In this document: one piece after another, positions 6,259 to 13,984 of the stretch
Position numbering within the stretch: position 1 is the stretch's first letter
Layout: each line of letters begins with the position of its first letter
NCBI GenBank assembly: GCA_002507425.1
Contig: DAZU01000126.1
Location: 6,947 to 21,379 of the forward strand
Direction of reading: 5' to 3'
Length of the DNA stretch: 14,433 bases
Origin: Euryarchaeota archaeon UBA53
Lineage (GTDB): Archaea; Thermoplasmatota; Poseidoniia; Poseidoniales; Poseidoniaceae
Notes under the pieces: generated by a model
Databases searched by the model: none
Told to the model about the DNA's origin: nothing
What the model saw: only the letters and a program-made list of their open reading frames with translations
Position numbers and translations under genes: made by a program

Positions 6259-7416
6259 ATGGGAGAGAGAAATAAGCCAAGTAATGAGGGCTCAAGTAAC
6301 CGCATTACTTTGAAAATCAATCCCAGTTCATTGTCTGGTTCCCTTACTTTGCCGCCCTCAAAAAGTCATGCGATGAGGTGGCTGATTCTGGCTAGCATGG
6401 ATAAAACGCCAACAAAAATAGCAATGAGTGAGATTGGAAGGGATGTCTCCTCGATGATTGAATGTTTGAAGAAATTCGGATTTTCATGGGATGGAAATGA
6501 GTTACAAGGAGGTCAAATTAAAGAAAGTTCTCAAATCTTAGATTGTGAAAATAGTGGGACAGCGTTAAGATTTCTAATCGCACAAGCTGCAACTTGTGAG
6601 CATGAGATGACTTTTGACGGGGATATAACTCTTCGGAATAGAACTTCTTTACCTTTGATAAAATCATTGGGTATCGAGTACAATGTATCGTCCAAGCACT
6701 CCGAGTATCCATTGACTATCAAAGGGCCATTTGCAAAAAATAATATTGAAATTGACTTATCAAAGACCTCACAATATCATTCTGCTGCCTTGTTAATGAC
6801 TCCTAGAACCATTGGTTTTAATCTACAAACAACAGGAAAAGCAGTATCTAGAAAACATTCTGAGTTAACATGGAGATTATGCAAAATTACCGGAGCCAGA
6901 AAAGTAGGCGAGCCCTGGATAGTGACCTGCCCTGATGTGGTTATTCCCTCCGACGCATCTATGGCTGCGTTCGCCAAATTAGCAAACCTAAAGGTAGAAA
7001 ACCCACCGGATTATGATGATATGATTGGACACAAACTAGATGTAACAAACCTCAGGGATTCTAATGATTTGATTACACCTATGGCTGCATGGTTAGCGTT
7101 GAATGAAGGGGGAGAAATTTCGGGCGCAAAACACGCAGAATATAAGGAATCAAATCGGATATCTAAAACATCACAACTACTATCACAATTTGGGATTAGT
7201 AGTGAGGTCACTGAAAATGGCTTAGTGATAAAAGGAAACCAAATTCCGATTAGGCCAAAGGGTATCGTAAACACTTTTGGCGATCATAGAATACAAATGA
7301 CAGCTATTTTGCTTGCTGCAATTTGTGGTGGTGAGATTGATGATGGTAATTTAAACGAAATAGCATGGCCATCATTTATCAGACAATTAGTGGATTGTGG
7401 ACTATCAATAGAATGA
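6259..7416 (+). CDS. aroA: 3-phosphoshikimate 1-carboxyvinyltransferase (EPSP synthase)
   Basis: 385 residues, shorter than the usual 420-430. It transfers the enolpyruvyl group of phosphoenolpyruvate to shikimate 3-phosphate in aromatic amino acid synthesis. Visible motifs are PPSKSHAMR, the substrate-binding Lys loop; NSGTALRF; DGDITLRNR (R126/R128); TSQYHSAALL; Asp270 in SNDLITP, aligned with catalytic Asp313 of E. coli; YKESNR (Glu297, R300); and GDHR (341-344). Two oddities stand out. The R-x-R-P motif reads RNRT. The C-terminal 'AKTFP' region, which holds E. coli Lys411, reads EIAWP, replacing that Lys by Ile. The start has GGGG six bases upstream. The first 20 or so residues are a hydrophilic extension, and a TTG at residue 18 is an alternative start. 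The stop directly abuts the mutL stop. Family assignment is firm. Confidence 0.92.
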   Translation: MGERNKPSNEGSSNRITLKINPSSLSGSLTLPPSKSHAMRWLILASMDKTPTKIAMSEIGRDVSSMIECLKKFGFSWDGNELQGGQIKESSQILDCENSGTALRFLIAQAATCEHEMTFDGDITLRNRTSLPLIKSLGIEYNVSSKHSEYPLTIKGPFAKNNIEIDLSKTSQYHSAALLMTPRTIGFNLQTTGKAVSRKHSELTWRLCKITGARKVGEPWIVTCPDVVIPSDASMAAFAKLANLKVENPPDYDDMIGHKLDVTNLRDSNDLITPMAAWLALNEGGEISGAKHAEYKESNRISKTSQLLSQFGISSEVTENGLVIKGNQIPIRPKGIVNTFGDHRIQMTAILLAAICGGEIDDGNLNEIAWPSFIRQLVDCGLSIE

Positions 7417-9318
7417 CTATCCATGTCTGCCAAAGTGATAATCAAGAGAATTTAGAGGGATTCTCATCGCAGTAGGCCTACCATGGACACACGCCCAAGG
7501 GTTTGGAATTCTTCTCATGTCATCCAATAATCTTCTCATCTGCGCTAAATTAAGTCGCTCGTTTGCTTTTACAGCTCCTCTACAGGCATTAAGGAATGCT
7601 AGGTGATCCTTTCTATTTTCAAGAGTTGATAGAGGCGCACCATCCTCACTCATATCAAGTAAGATGTCGTGAATAAATGGTTCCAACTCTGTTGCAGACA
7701 AAAGTGCTGGCGCACTAATTATTGAATAACCGGTTGTGTTTTTTTGAATAGCAAATCCCATATCTACTAAATCTTCAATTCTTGACTCTAGTCGTGCGAT
7801 TTGTCTGCTATCCAGATTTAGTGGAACTGGAGTAATTCTTTTTTGAGGTTGCCATAGGGACTCGTCATGCCTTAATCTTTCATACCTAACTCTTTCATGT
7901 AGTGCATGTTGGTCTATCAACAAGAGTTCTTCCTCGGCTTGAACTAATATGTAAGAATCTGCAAATTGTGCAAGTGGTTCCATTGGCGGTAACTCGTTTA
8001 TTATAGGGCCGAGAGGTTCTGTATTTTCTATATCCTCAGCATCACATCCAGCATGCCTGTGAAGATCTCTTTCGCCAACTGATAAGGCAGGGAATATCGG
8101 TTCGATTCCGGTGATAGTTGTTTGAGAGGATTCAGGTTGTGAGACCGGTCTTGACTTGACCTTAGGCTTAATTTCTATAGGTTCTTTTCCAGTTAAAGAA
8201 ACCTGTGCTGATGTAGCCCAAGCAGGCCTATCATCTACTCTAGTGTCATCGACTTTTGAAATTCTAGAAGCAATCCCTGTAATTATGCCACTTGATTCCG
8301 GTTCTGTTGGCACAGATTGCAAGGTGTATGCAATGGACCTTTCCAATCGTTCTAGAACTCTCCAAGAATTTTTCAAACGAACCTCTCTTTTTGTTGGATG
8401 AACATTAACATCAACCTCATTCGGTGGTAAATCTAGAAGTAAAACTGCGACAGGGTGTCTTCCTTGCATTAAGCGTGTCTTGTAACCTCTTTTTATTGAT
8501 TGTAAGAATGGTTGTGCTGCAACCGGCCTACCGTTTATCAGTATGTGAACATCATCACCTTTACCTCTAGATATATCAGGGGTAGAAACCCAGCCACTCC
8601 ATGACTCTTCTCCTGGAGCATTAGCATCTTCTGGAGGAATCAACAATGGTATCATTTTACTAGCTTGTTGACCTAGTATATCGTATAACCTATCCTCCAT
8701 CTCTATGACTACTGGTATCTCTAGGATAGTCCTGTCCTCACTAATCAGTTTGAAACCAACACTAGGGTGAGATAATGCATGAGAGACTAATACATCGACT
8801 ATCTTTGATGTCTCCGTTGCTGGCCTACGTTGAAAGGATAACCTAGCTGGCTGATTTTGGAAAATCCGGTTTACCTCTATTGAAGTTCCCTCAGCGATTC
8901 CGATTGGTTGGACAACTCCCTTGCTTCCATTATTCATGTCTATTTTCCTTCCTTGAGAATTCGGCGGCCTACTCGATATAGTTAGATGACTAACCATACC
9001 AATACTGGCTAACGCCTCTCCTCGAAATCCTAGAGTTCCGATCTCTGCTAGATCACTCTCCGTCCTTAATTTGCTTGTAGCATGTCTGTCAAGGGATAGA
9101 GGTAGGTCCTCTTCACATATACCTGAACCATTATCTGTGATTTTAATAGATTCAAATCCGCCATTTTCTATCTCGACAACTATCTGAGTTGACCCCGCAT
9201 CAATTGAATTTTCAACCAATTCTTTCACTACTTGAGCAGGTCTTTCAACTACCTCTCCCGCTGCAATATGACCGATAACTCGGTCATCTAACTGAACAAT
9301 TCTTGCAGGCTGATTCAT
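7417..9318 (-). CDS. mutL: DNA mismatch repair protein MutL, endonuclease type
   Basis: 633 residues. The N-terminal GHKL ATPase has IAAGEVVERP, ELVENSIDAG (catalytic Glu36), DNGSG (62-66) and GFRGEAL (97-103). A transducer domain continues to about 330, then a low-complexity linker to about 440. The C-terminal dimerisation/nuclease domain has D469-Q-H-A-x2-E475-x4-E480, the metal-binding endonuclease motif, plus ACR (578-580), CVHGRP (610-615) and a terminal FGR. This marks a strand-nicking MutL like those of bacteria without Dam-directed repair, unlike the E. coli protein. QKRITP (492-497) matches the Q-x-x-[LI]-x-P sliding-clamp motif of such proteins. It is the second gene of the mutS-mutL operon, its ATG overlapping the mutS stop as ATGA. 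MutL is patchy in archaea, so an old transfer from bacteria is likely but is inference. Confidence 0.97.
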   Translation of the reverse strand: MNQPARIVQLDDRVIGHIAAGEVVERPAQVVKELVENSIDAGSTQIVVEIENGGFESIKITDNGSGICEEDLPLSLDRHATSKLRTESDLAEIGTLGFRGEALASIGMVSHLTISSRPPNSQGRKIDMNNGSKGVVQPIGIAEGTSIEVNRIFQNQPARLSFQRRPATETSKIVDVLVSHALSHPSVGFKLISEDRTILEIPVVIEMEDRLYDILGQQASKMIPLLIPPEDANAPGEESWSGWVSTPDISRGKGDDVHILINGRPVAAQPFLQSIKRGYKTRLMQGRHPVAVLLLDLPPNEVDVNVHPTKREVRLKNSWRVLERLERSIAYTLQSVPTEPESSGIITGIASRISKVDDTRVDDRPAWATSAQVSLTGKEPIEIKPKVKSRPVSQPESSQTTITGIEPIFPALSVGERDLHRHAGCDAEDIENTEPLGPIINELPPMEPLAQFADSYILVQAEEELLLIDQHALHERVRYERLRHDESLWQPQKRITPVPLNLDSRQIARLESRIEDLVDMGFAIQKNTTGYSIISAPALLSATELEPFIHDILLDMSEDGAPLSTLENRKDHLAFLNACRGAVKANERLNLAQMRRLLDDMRRIPNPWACVHGRPTAMRIPLNSLDYHFGRHG

Positions 9319-11936
9319 GTTTTATCCTCCAGCATTCCAAGCAAATCATATAATTCTTCCAATGCTTGTCTGGGTGTTAGTGTGTCTGGATTGATATTTG
9401 CTAATCTATTTTTTATGTCTTCTGCGATTGTGTCTTTTTTTATTGACACCCCTGGCTGACTTAAGAATCCTAATAGAGAGGCCTGACCAAAACCTCTAGC
9501 GACAGGTGCTCCTTTTTTCCCAGCTTTAGCTCCATGCGCTTGAGATTCTAAAAATCCCAATAAATCACTAGCCCTTTCAACTACGTGCCTTGGTAAACCA
9601 GCTAATGAAGCCACTTGAACGCCATAGGAATCGTCACAAGGACCGTCAGCAACAGTGTGTAAGAACTTCAAACCATCCCCCGATTCCGATACTTGCACAT
9701 GAACATTCACTAATCCCTCAGCTTCTGTCTCAAGGCCAACCAACTGATGGTAATGAGTCGCAAACAAGGTCCTTGAATTAACTCGACTACATATATCCTC
9801 AGTAACGGACCAGGCAATTGATAAACCGTCAAAAGTAGAAGTCCCTCTACCAATCTCATCAAGTAAAAGTAGCGATTTGTTGGTGGCTGTCTTTAGAATA
9901 TGCGCAACCTCCATCATTTCCATCATGAAGGTTGAACGTCCCCTTCGAATATCGTCTGAGGCTCCTACTCGCGTGAAAATTCTATCAACTAATCCTACGT
10001 TTGCGCTAGTAGCTGGGACAAAAGATCCAGCCTGGGCAAGGATTGAAAGCAATGCTGCACAACGAAGATAGGTAGATTTACCACCCATATTAGGACCTGT
10101 TATAAGTAGAAATTTCCTTTTCTTATCCATCTTTATATCGTTAGGAACGAAACCAGATTGCGACTCCAAAACTGGATGTCTCAAACCTTTTGCAACCAGT
10201 TTTTCTTCGTTTGTTATTACAGGTCTATTCCACATCCGATTTCTTGCAACATGTGCAAAACACTGTAGCACATCCAATCTTGCAACATTTGAACTTATCA
10301 ATCCAAGAGTTTGAGATTTTTCCCTACATCTTTCTCGAACCTCTCGAAACATATCATATTCGATTGCATTGGCTTTACTATCTGCTGTCAGCAGTTTGTC
10401 TTCCCATTCAATCAGTTCATCTGTTACGTATCTGTTACCATTGGTCATCTGTTGTTTTCTACGCCAGTTCTCTGGGACCTTGGAAAGATGTGTTTTTGTG
10501 ACTTCAATATACCAACCAATTTGGCGATTGTGTCTTACCTTTAGAGAAGGTATTTCTAACCTAATTCTTTCTTGTGATTCAAAATCTTTGAACCATTTCT
10601 TACCCTTTGCAGCTGCGTCTCTCAACTCATCAAGGTAAGGATTAATCCCCTCTCTAATCAACGCCCCATCTCTTAAGGAAAGGGGTTGCTCATCGTTAAG
10701 ATTGGCTTGGATGTCAATACGCATCATTTCCAATGCGTCTAAATTATTACCTAGCTCATTAAGTAAGTAGTCATCTACTTGATTACATAGGGATTTTATT
10801 TTTGGCATCCTTTCCAATGCGAGAGCAATCGCCACAAGATCTCTTCCTGAGGACCGATTATAGGATAATTGGGTCGCAAGTCTCTCCATGTCTCTCAGTC
10901 CATTCAGCGCTTGGCGCAATTCACTTATTCTTCTGGAAGACCTTGTCAAACTTGCGACGGCATCTTGTCTACATTCTATTTCGGTTTTCTTAGCTAACGG
11001 TCTGAGTAACCAATCCCGCAGCTTACGCCTTCCCATCGACGTTTTACAAAAATCAATCGAACCAAGGAGCGAACCCTCTTTCTCTCCTGAAAGAGTTTGT
11101 GTCAATTCCAAGTTCCTCAAAGTGGTCTGATCGAGTATCATGTTTCCATCAGGACGAATAATTTCTATTTCTCTAACATCGACTGAGTCTACATTATGCA
11201 TGGAGGCGATGTAGTCTGAAGCTAATCCAGCAGCATCCATTGCCAGTGGAGAATCTCCAAGATCGATGTGCCCCAAATCTGCAACTTCAAGCACTTTCTT
11301 CAACGCAACCTCGCCTTTTTTCCTTGATGCCGAGTGTTGTGAAAGTGTTACATTATCAAGTTGAGCGAGTATAATTCTTACTTCTTCCCTATCAGCATCC
11401 TTTGGCGAGAATACCAACTCTTTAGGACTGCTTCTAAGCAAATCGTCTAAGAGCCTTGACCACATTTCTTCCCCGTGGTGTTCGACAGTCCAAACATATC
11501 CTGTTGATGCATCTAGGATAGCTAAACCCAAACCCTGCCCTCTCACACATATAGCGGCCAAACTTGCAACATCATCGACACCAATCAAACTCTCTTCGTA
11601 TAATGAACCAGGTGTGTAAACCCTCGTTACTACGCGTTCAAGCAGCTTCGCTCCGGGGCGAAGTGAATCTTCTTGTTCTGCCACACATACCTTAAACCCT
11701 GATTGAAGCATATTTCGTAAGTTATCCTCAAGAGCATGCCATGGAAAACCAGCCATAGGGATAGGTTCAGAAGCTTTTTTGTCCCTACTGGTTAGAGACA
11801 AGCCAAGAATTTCAGACGTGACGACAGCATCCTCGTGAAATTGTTCATAGAAGTCACCCATCCTAAAGAAAAGTACTGAATCTGGGTGTTGTGATTTAAT
11901 GTCCATATACTGGTCCATCATACCCCGTTTTGCCAT
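9315..11936 (-). CDS. mutS: DNA mismatch repair protein MutS (MutS1)
   Basis: 873 residues, full length. The N-terminal mismatch-binding domain has the F-x-E motif in RMGDFYEQF (Phe29, Glu31), which stacks on the mispaired base. Connector, lever and clamp domains follow. The C-terminal ABC-type ATPase has Walker A GPNMGGKST (614-622, Lys620), Walker B LLLLDE (Asp693, Glu694), signature-region GRGTSTFDG, and ATHYHQL. The Phe-x-Glu motif and full domain set place it with MutS1, not the Smr-bearing MutS2. Near the C-terminus, QASLLGFL (818-825) satisfies both the bacterial beta-clamp motif (QxSLL) and the PCNA-binding PIP box (QxxLxxFL). It is first in an operon with mutL (ATGA overlap). A TATA-like box and a small hairpin lie just upstream. 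Confidence 0.97.
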   Translation of the reverse strand: MAKRGMMDQYMDIKSQHPDSVLFFRMGDFYEQFHEDAVVTSEILGLSLTSRDKKASEPIPMAGFPWHALEDNLRNMLQSGFKVCVAEQEDSLRPGAKLLERVVTRVYTPGSLYEESLIGVDDVASLAAICVRGQGLGLAILDASTGYVWTVEHHGEEMWSRLLDDLLRSSPKELVFSPKDADREEVRIILAQLDNVTLSQHSASRKKGEVALKKVLEVADLGHIDLGDSPLAMDAAGLASDYIASMHNVDSVDVREIEIIRPDGNMILDQTTLRNLELTQTLSGEKEGSLLGSIDFCKTSMGRRKLRDWLLRPLAKKTEIECRQDAVASLTRSSRRISELRQALNGLRDMERLATQLSYNRSSGRDLVAIALALERMPKIKSLCNQVDDYLLNELGNNLDALEMMRIDIQANLNDEQPLSLRDGALIREGINPYLDELRDAAAKGKKWFKDFESQERIRLEIPSLKVRHNRQIGWYIEVTKTHLSKVPENWRRKQQMTNGNRYVTDELIEWEDKLLTADSKANAIEYDMFREVRERCREKSQTLGLISSNVARLDVLQCFAHVARNRMWNRPVITNEEKLVAKGLRHPVLESQSGFVPNDIKMDKKRKFLLITGPNMGGKSTYLRCAALLSILAQAGSFVPATSANVGLVDRIFTRVGASDDIRRGRSTFMMEMMEVAHILKTATNKSLLLLDEIGRGTSTFDGLSIAWSVTEDICSRVNSRTLFATHYHQLVGLETEAEGLVNVHVQVSESGDGLKFLHTVADGPCDDSYGVQVASLAGLPRHVVERASDLLGFLESQAHGAKAGKKGAPVARGFGQASLLGFLSQPGVSIKKDTIAEDIKNRLANINPDTLTPRQALEELYDLLGMLEDKT

Positions 11937-11946
11937 CTGAGCACTT

Positions 11947-11964
11947 CCTTAGCTTGCGCTAGGG
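11947..11964 (-). promoter_or_regulatory. Hairpin with GCAA (GNRA) loop in the predicted mutS leader
   Basis: On the transcribed strand, CCCTAGC and GCTAAGG flank a GCAA loop, giving a seven-pair stem with one C-A mismatch. GCAA is a stable GNRA-type tetraloop. The 3' arm ends in AAGG, part of an AAGGAAGTG stretch that is the likely mutS ribosome-binding site, so folding could hide it. The stem would lie at the very 5' end of the mRNA if the TATA-like box upstream is used. Confidence 0.35.
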
Positions 11965-11988
11965 TTTGCCGAGATTAGAGGGGGTTCG

Positions 11989-11997
11989 TAAATTATA
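11989..11997 (-). promoter_or_regulatory. TATA-like box for mutS-mutL
   Basis: On the minus strand this reads TATAATTTA, the best TATA-like match in the 102-base gap before mutS. The usual spacing puts transcription start near 11967, leaving a leader of about 30 bases that contains the small hairpin. No experimental support. Confidence 0.4.
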
Positions 11998-12038
11998 CCC
12001 TTAAGAATCAACAAATTGTGAGATTAGTAGATGAGATC

Positions 12039-13214
12039 CTAGAATACTTGTCCTTTCCGTATTGCATCAGAAATATTCCATACCATAGTCCCGATTACAA
12101 TCATGGATACGAGAATAAAACATAAGTCAATAATTCCTCTAATACTTGTGAAGGATTGTCTAGCATTGCTGTCTATAGTTATCGCCTTTGGATTATCACT
12201 GGAATCTACGCCGTGAATTGAAATCATTCCCTCATCGTCGCAGGTGACGAATTCAGGTAGAATTGATAGCGGTTCGGGCAGCTTTTCTGTTACAACACTA
12301 CCTTCTGAGATAATAGCAACCGTAGAAGAGCCTCTTCCGCTGAATAACCAAATATCACCATTTCTATCGCCAACAGAGGAATAGCTGCCCAACCCGTATT
12401 CAGTAATTACACCATCATTTACATACAGTGTATCGCTAGTTCCTGTTGCGACATATCCTGATTCTGTGCTGAATATCCCGTGTATTCTTCCCTCATTTCC
12501 TGTATAAACTAGATCAATATTAGGATTTGTTACACCATCCCATTGAACTGATATGAGTAGCTCAAACATAGGTGGAGACACAGGGTTTGTTCCTAGCCAG
12601 TTAGGGGGTGCTTGCCATGCACCTCCAACCAGCCATCCATCTCTGGTAGGTATCATAACATCGAGGAACATCTCACCATCAACGCTTGATATTTCGATTG
12701 ATTTGTTTGAATTGTGAATTTTCGCAGCCAGTGCATTACTAGTCCCATCCTGAATAATCATCAACAATGCGGGGTTGGATTGTGAAGTTCCCTCAATAGA
12801 ATCCAAAACGTTGGCTGATAGGTCTTTTACTGTAACATTTTCTCCCAAGGATAAGCTACACCAACTATCCTCACACAGTAGATTACCATCCTCAATATAG
12901 CTTATTTCTCCTGACTCTCCTGTGCAAGCATATGTTATACCGCCGTATGCTGATATGCAAGTAATAGAATTTTGATCCAGTCCGGTAGATTCTGAATTGA
13001 TTTTTACTCCAGAATCATCCTCGAAGAGGACTATGTCTCCTGCCGTATCTAAAACCATGCCGTCAACATCTAGGGTTGAGCCATTCCTTACCCCTGATAA
13101 ATCGTTGGACCAGTCTATTATTACTGAGCCAGTAATTATGATTAAAGTGAACGAAAGAAATGCGAGCCATTGGTGTTCTGACTCTTGCTCTAGAAGTCTT
13201 TTCCACCCTGACAT
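12039..13214 (-). CDS. Membrane-anchored extracytoplasmic protein, possible beta-propeller, unknown function
   Basis: 391 residues from the ATG at 13214; a GTG two codons earlier (13220) is an alternative. A basic N-terminus (WKRLL) precedes a hydrophobic helix at about 16-34. A second helix lies at about 360-380, followed by a short basic tail (RKGQVF). Both ends are thus probably cytoplasmic, with a large central domain (about 35-355) outside. That domain is rich in Gly, Ser, Asp and Thr, with short beta-strand-like stretches and recurring 'G-x-hydrophobic' turns, suggestive of propeller blades. Cysteines (ITCIS, TYACT, CEDSWC) could form disulfides. There is no catalytic motif I recognise. 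It lies upstream of mutS on the same strand but 102 bases away with a separate promoter candidate, so a shared operon is doubtful. A sensor, adhesin or surface-layer-associated role is only a guess. Confidence 0.8.
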   Translation of the reverse strand: MSGWKRLLEQESEHQWLAFLSFTLIIITGSVIIDWSNDLSGVRNGSTLDVDGMVLDTAGDIVLFEDDSGVKINSESTGLDQNSITCISAYGGITYACTGESGEISYIEDGNLLCEDSWCSLSLGENVTVKDLSANVLDSIEGTSQSNPALLMIIQDGTSNALAAKIHNSNKSIEISSVDGEMFLDVMIPTRDGWLVGGAWQAPPNWLGTNPVSPPMFELLISVQWDGVTNPNIDLVYTGNEGRIHGIFSTESGYVATGTSDTLYVNDGVITEYGLGSYSSVGDRNGDIWLFSGRGSSTVAIISEGSVVTEKLPEPLSILPEFVTCDDEGMISIHGVDSSDNPKAITIDSNARQSFTSIRGIIDLCFILVSMIVIGTMVWNISDAIRKGQVF

Positions 13215-13256
13215 TATCACTGCGAGACATTGTTAATCAATGACCTTTCCCCTAGA

Positions 13257-13270
13257 TTTTCTAAATTTTC
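13257..13270. promoter_or_regulatory. AT-rich promoter element shared by rpl10e and the divergent membrane-protein gene
   Basis: ttttctaaattttc is the AT-rich core of the gap between the two divergent genes. For rpl10e it would place the transcription start near 13290, 40 bases before the ATG. For the minus-strand gene it would place it near 13232, about 18 bases before its ATG. It departs from a canonical TATA box, so this is a positional guess. Confidence 0.35.
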
Positions 13271-13316
13271 AATAATCGGCATGGTCAAATAGGGAGGGTC
13301 GGTGCCAAACTCGCCC

Positions 13317-13322
13317 GGAGGT
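13317..13322 (+). promoter_or_regulatory. Strong ribosome-binding site of rpl10e
   Basis: GGAGGT is a full match to the core complementary to the 3' end of 16S rRNA, seven bases before the ATG. It fixes the rpl10e start and is one of the clearest such sites in the window, as expected for a highly translated ribosomal gene. Confidence 0.75.
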
Positions 13323-13329
13323 ATCTAAA

Positions 13330-13869
13330 ATGGCACGTAAGCCCGCAAAGATGTATCGTAAACTGAAAGGCCCTGCTTACACCAGACGCAAGTATATCGG
13401 TGGTGTACCAAATAACAGAATCATGCAGTTTCACGTCGGAAATCGCCGAGCTGCCGAGACTGGACAATTCTTAATGGAGATGAATCTAATAGCCGATGAA
13501 TCATGTCAAATTAGGCACACTGCGCTTGAGGCAGCTCGTGTAATTTCCAATTCGACAATTAGGAAGGTTGCGGGAGCTATGAACTATGCACTCAGGGTCC
13601 ACACTTACCCTCATCATGTCCTGAGAGAGAATAAGCAAGCTACTGGAGCGGGAGCTGACCGTGTTTCGCAAGGAATGAGATGTGCATTTGGGAAAAATGT
13701 TGGAACCGCTGCAAGAGTAAAAAGGGGACAGAGGGTTATATCTCTCCAATTCACCCCAGAACATTACTTAGTTGCTAAAGACGCACTGAGAAAAGCAAGC
13801 ATGAAATTCCCTACACCCTGCACCGCTAAATTGATTCGCGGACATGAGCATGTGAAAGGATTAGTTTGA
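13330..13869 (+). CDS. rpl10e: Large-subunit ribosomal protein L10e (uL16)
   Basis: 179 residues, normal for the archaeal/eukaryotic uL16 family rather than the shorter bacterial L16. The protein binds 23S rRNA near the peptidyl-transferase centre and the A-site tRNA. Typical features are the N-terminal MARKPAKMYR with many basic residues, a GVPNNRI segment, AARVISN, RVHTYPHHVLRENK, the flexible loop AGADRVSQGMRCAFGK, and a C-terminal FTPEHY...ALRKASMKFP segment. A perfect GGAGGT site fixes the start. The gene is followed by a palindrome with a T-run and then by the ABCE1 gene 115 bases downstream, which also works on the ribosome. It is a lone ribosomal gene here, outside the large ribosomal clusters. 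Confidence 0.97.
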   Translation: MARKPAKMYRKLKGPAYTRRKYIGGVPNNRIMQFHVGNRRAAETGQFLMEMNLIADESCQIRHTALEAARVISNSTIRKVAGAMNYALRVHTYPHHVLRENKQATGAGADRVSQGMRCAFGKNVGTAARVKRGQRVISLQFTPEHYLVAKDALRKASMKFPTPCTAKLIRGHEHVKGLV

Positions 13870-13912
13870 ATTTCGTTAGCAATTGGGTTTTTCATACCTG
13901 AGTCAAATAAAC

Positions 13913-13928
13913 ACCTAATTAGGTTTTT
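13913..13928 (+). terminator. Palindrome plus T-run after rpl10e
   Basis: acctaattaggt is a perfect 12-base palindrome running directly into five T residues. Archaeal termination depends mainly on T-tracts, so the TTTTT is the more telling part. A second T-run (13888-13892) occurs earlier in the gap. The palindrome may instead be a binding site for a regulator of the ABCE1 gene downstream. Confidence 0.35.
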
Positions 13929-13984
13929 ACAACCGGCTTATTGATGAATAGATAACAATACGAACAAAAAAGGAGAGGCTAGAT

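Noticed and set aside
10190..10638. Several overlapping plus-strand open frames inside mutS
   Set aside because: They are antisense to firmly assigned mutS sequence, overlap one another, and their translations resemble reverse-strand artefacts.
11971..12027. Repeated octamer gagattag at 11971-11978 and 12020-12027 flanking the mutS promoter region
   Set aside because: An eight-base repeat within about 100 bases is not rare enough by chance, and the copies are not spaced like a dimer operator.
13215..13220. GTG start two codons upstream for the membrane protein
   Set aside because: The ATG at 13214 gives an equally good N-terminus and ATG is preferred; the difference is only two residues.
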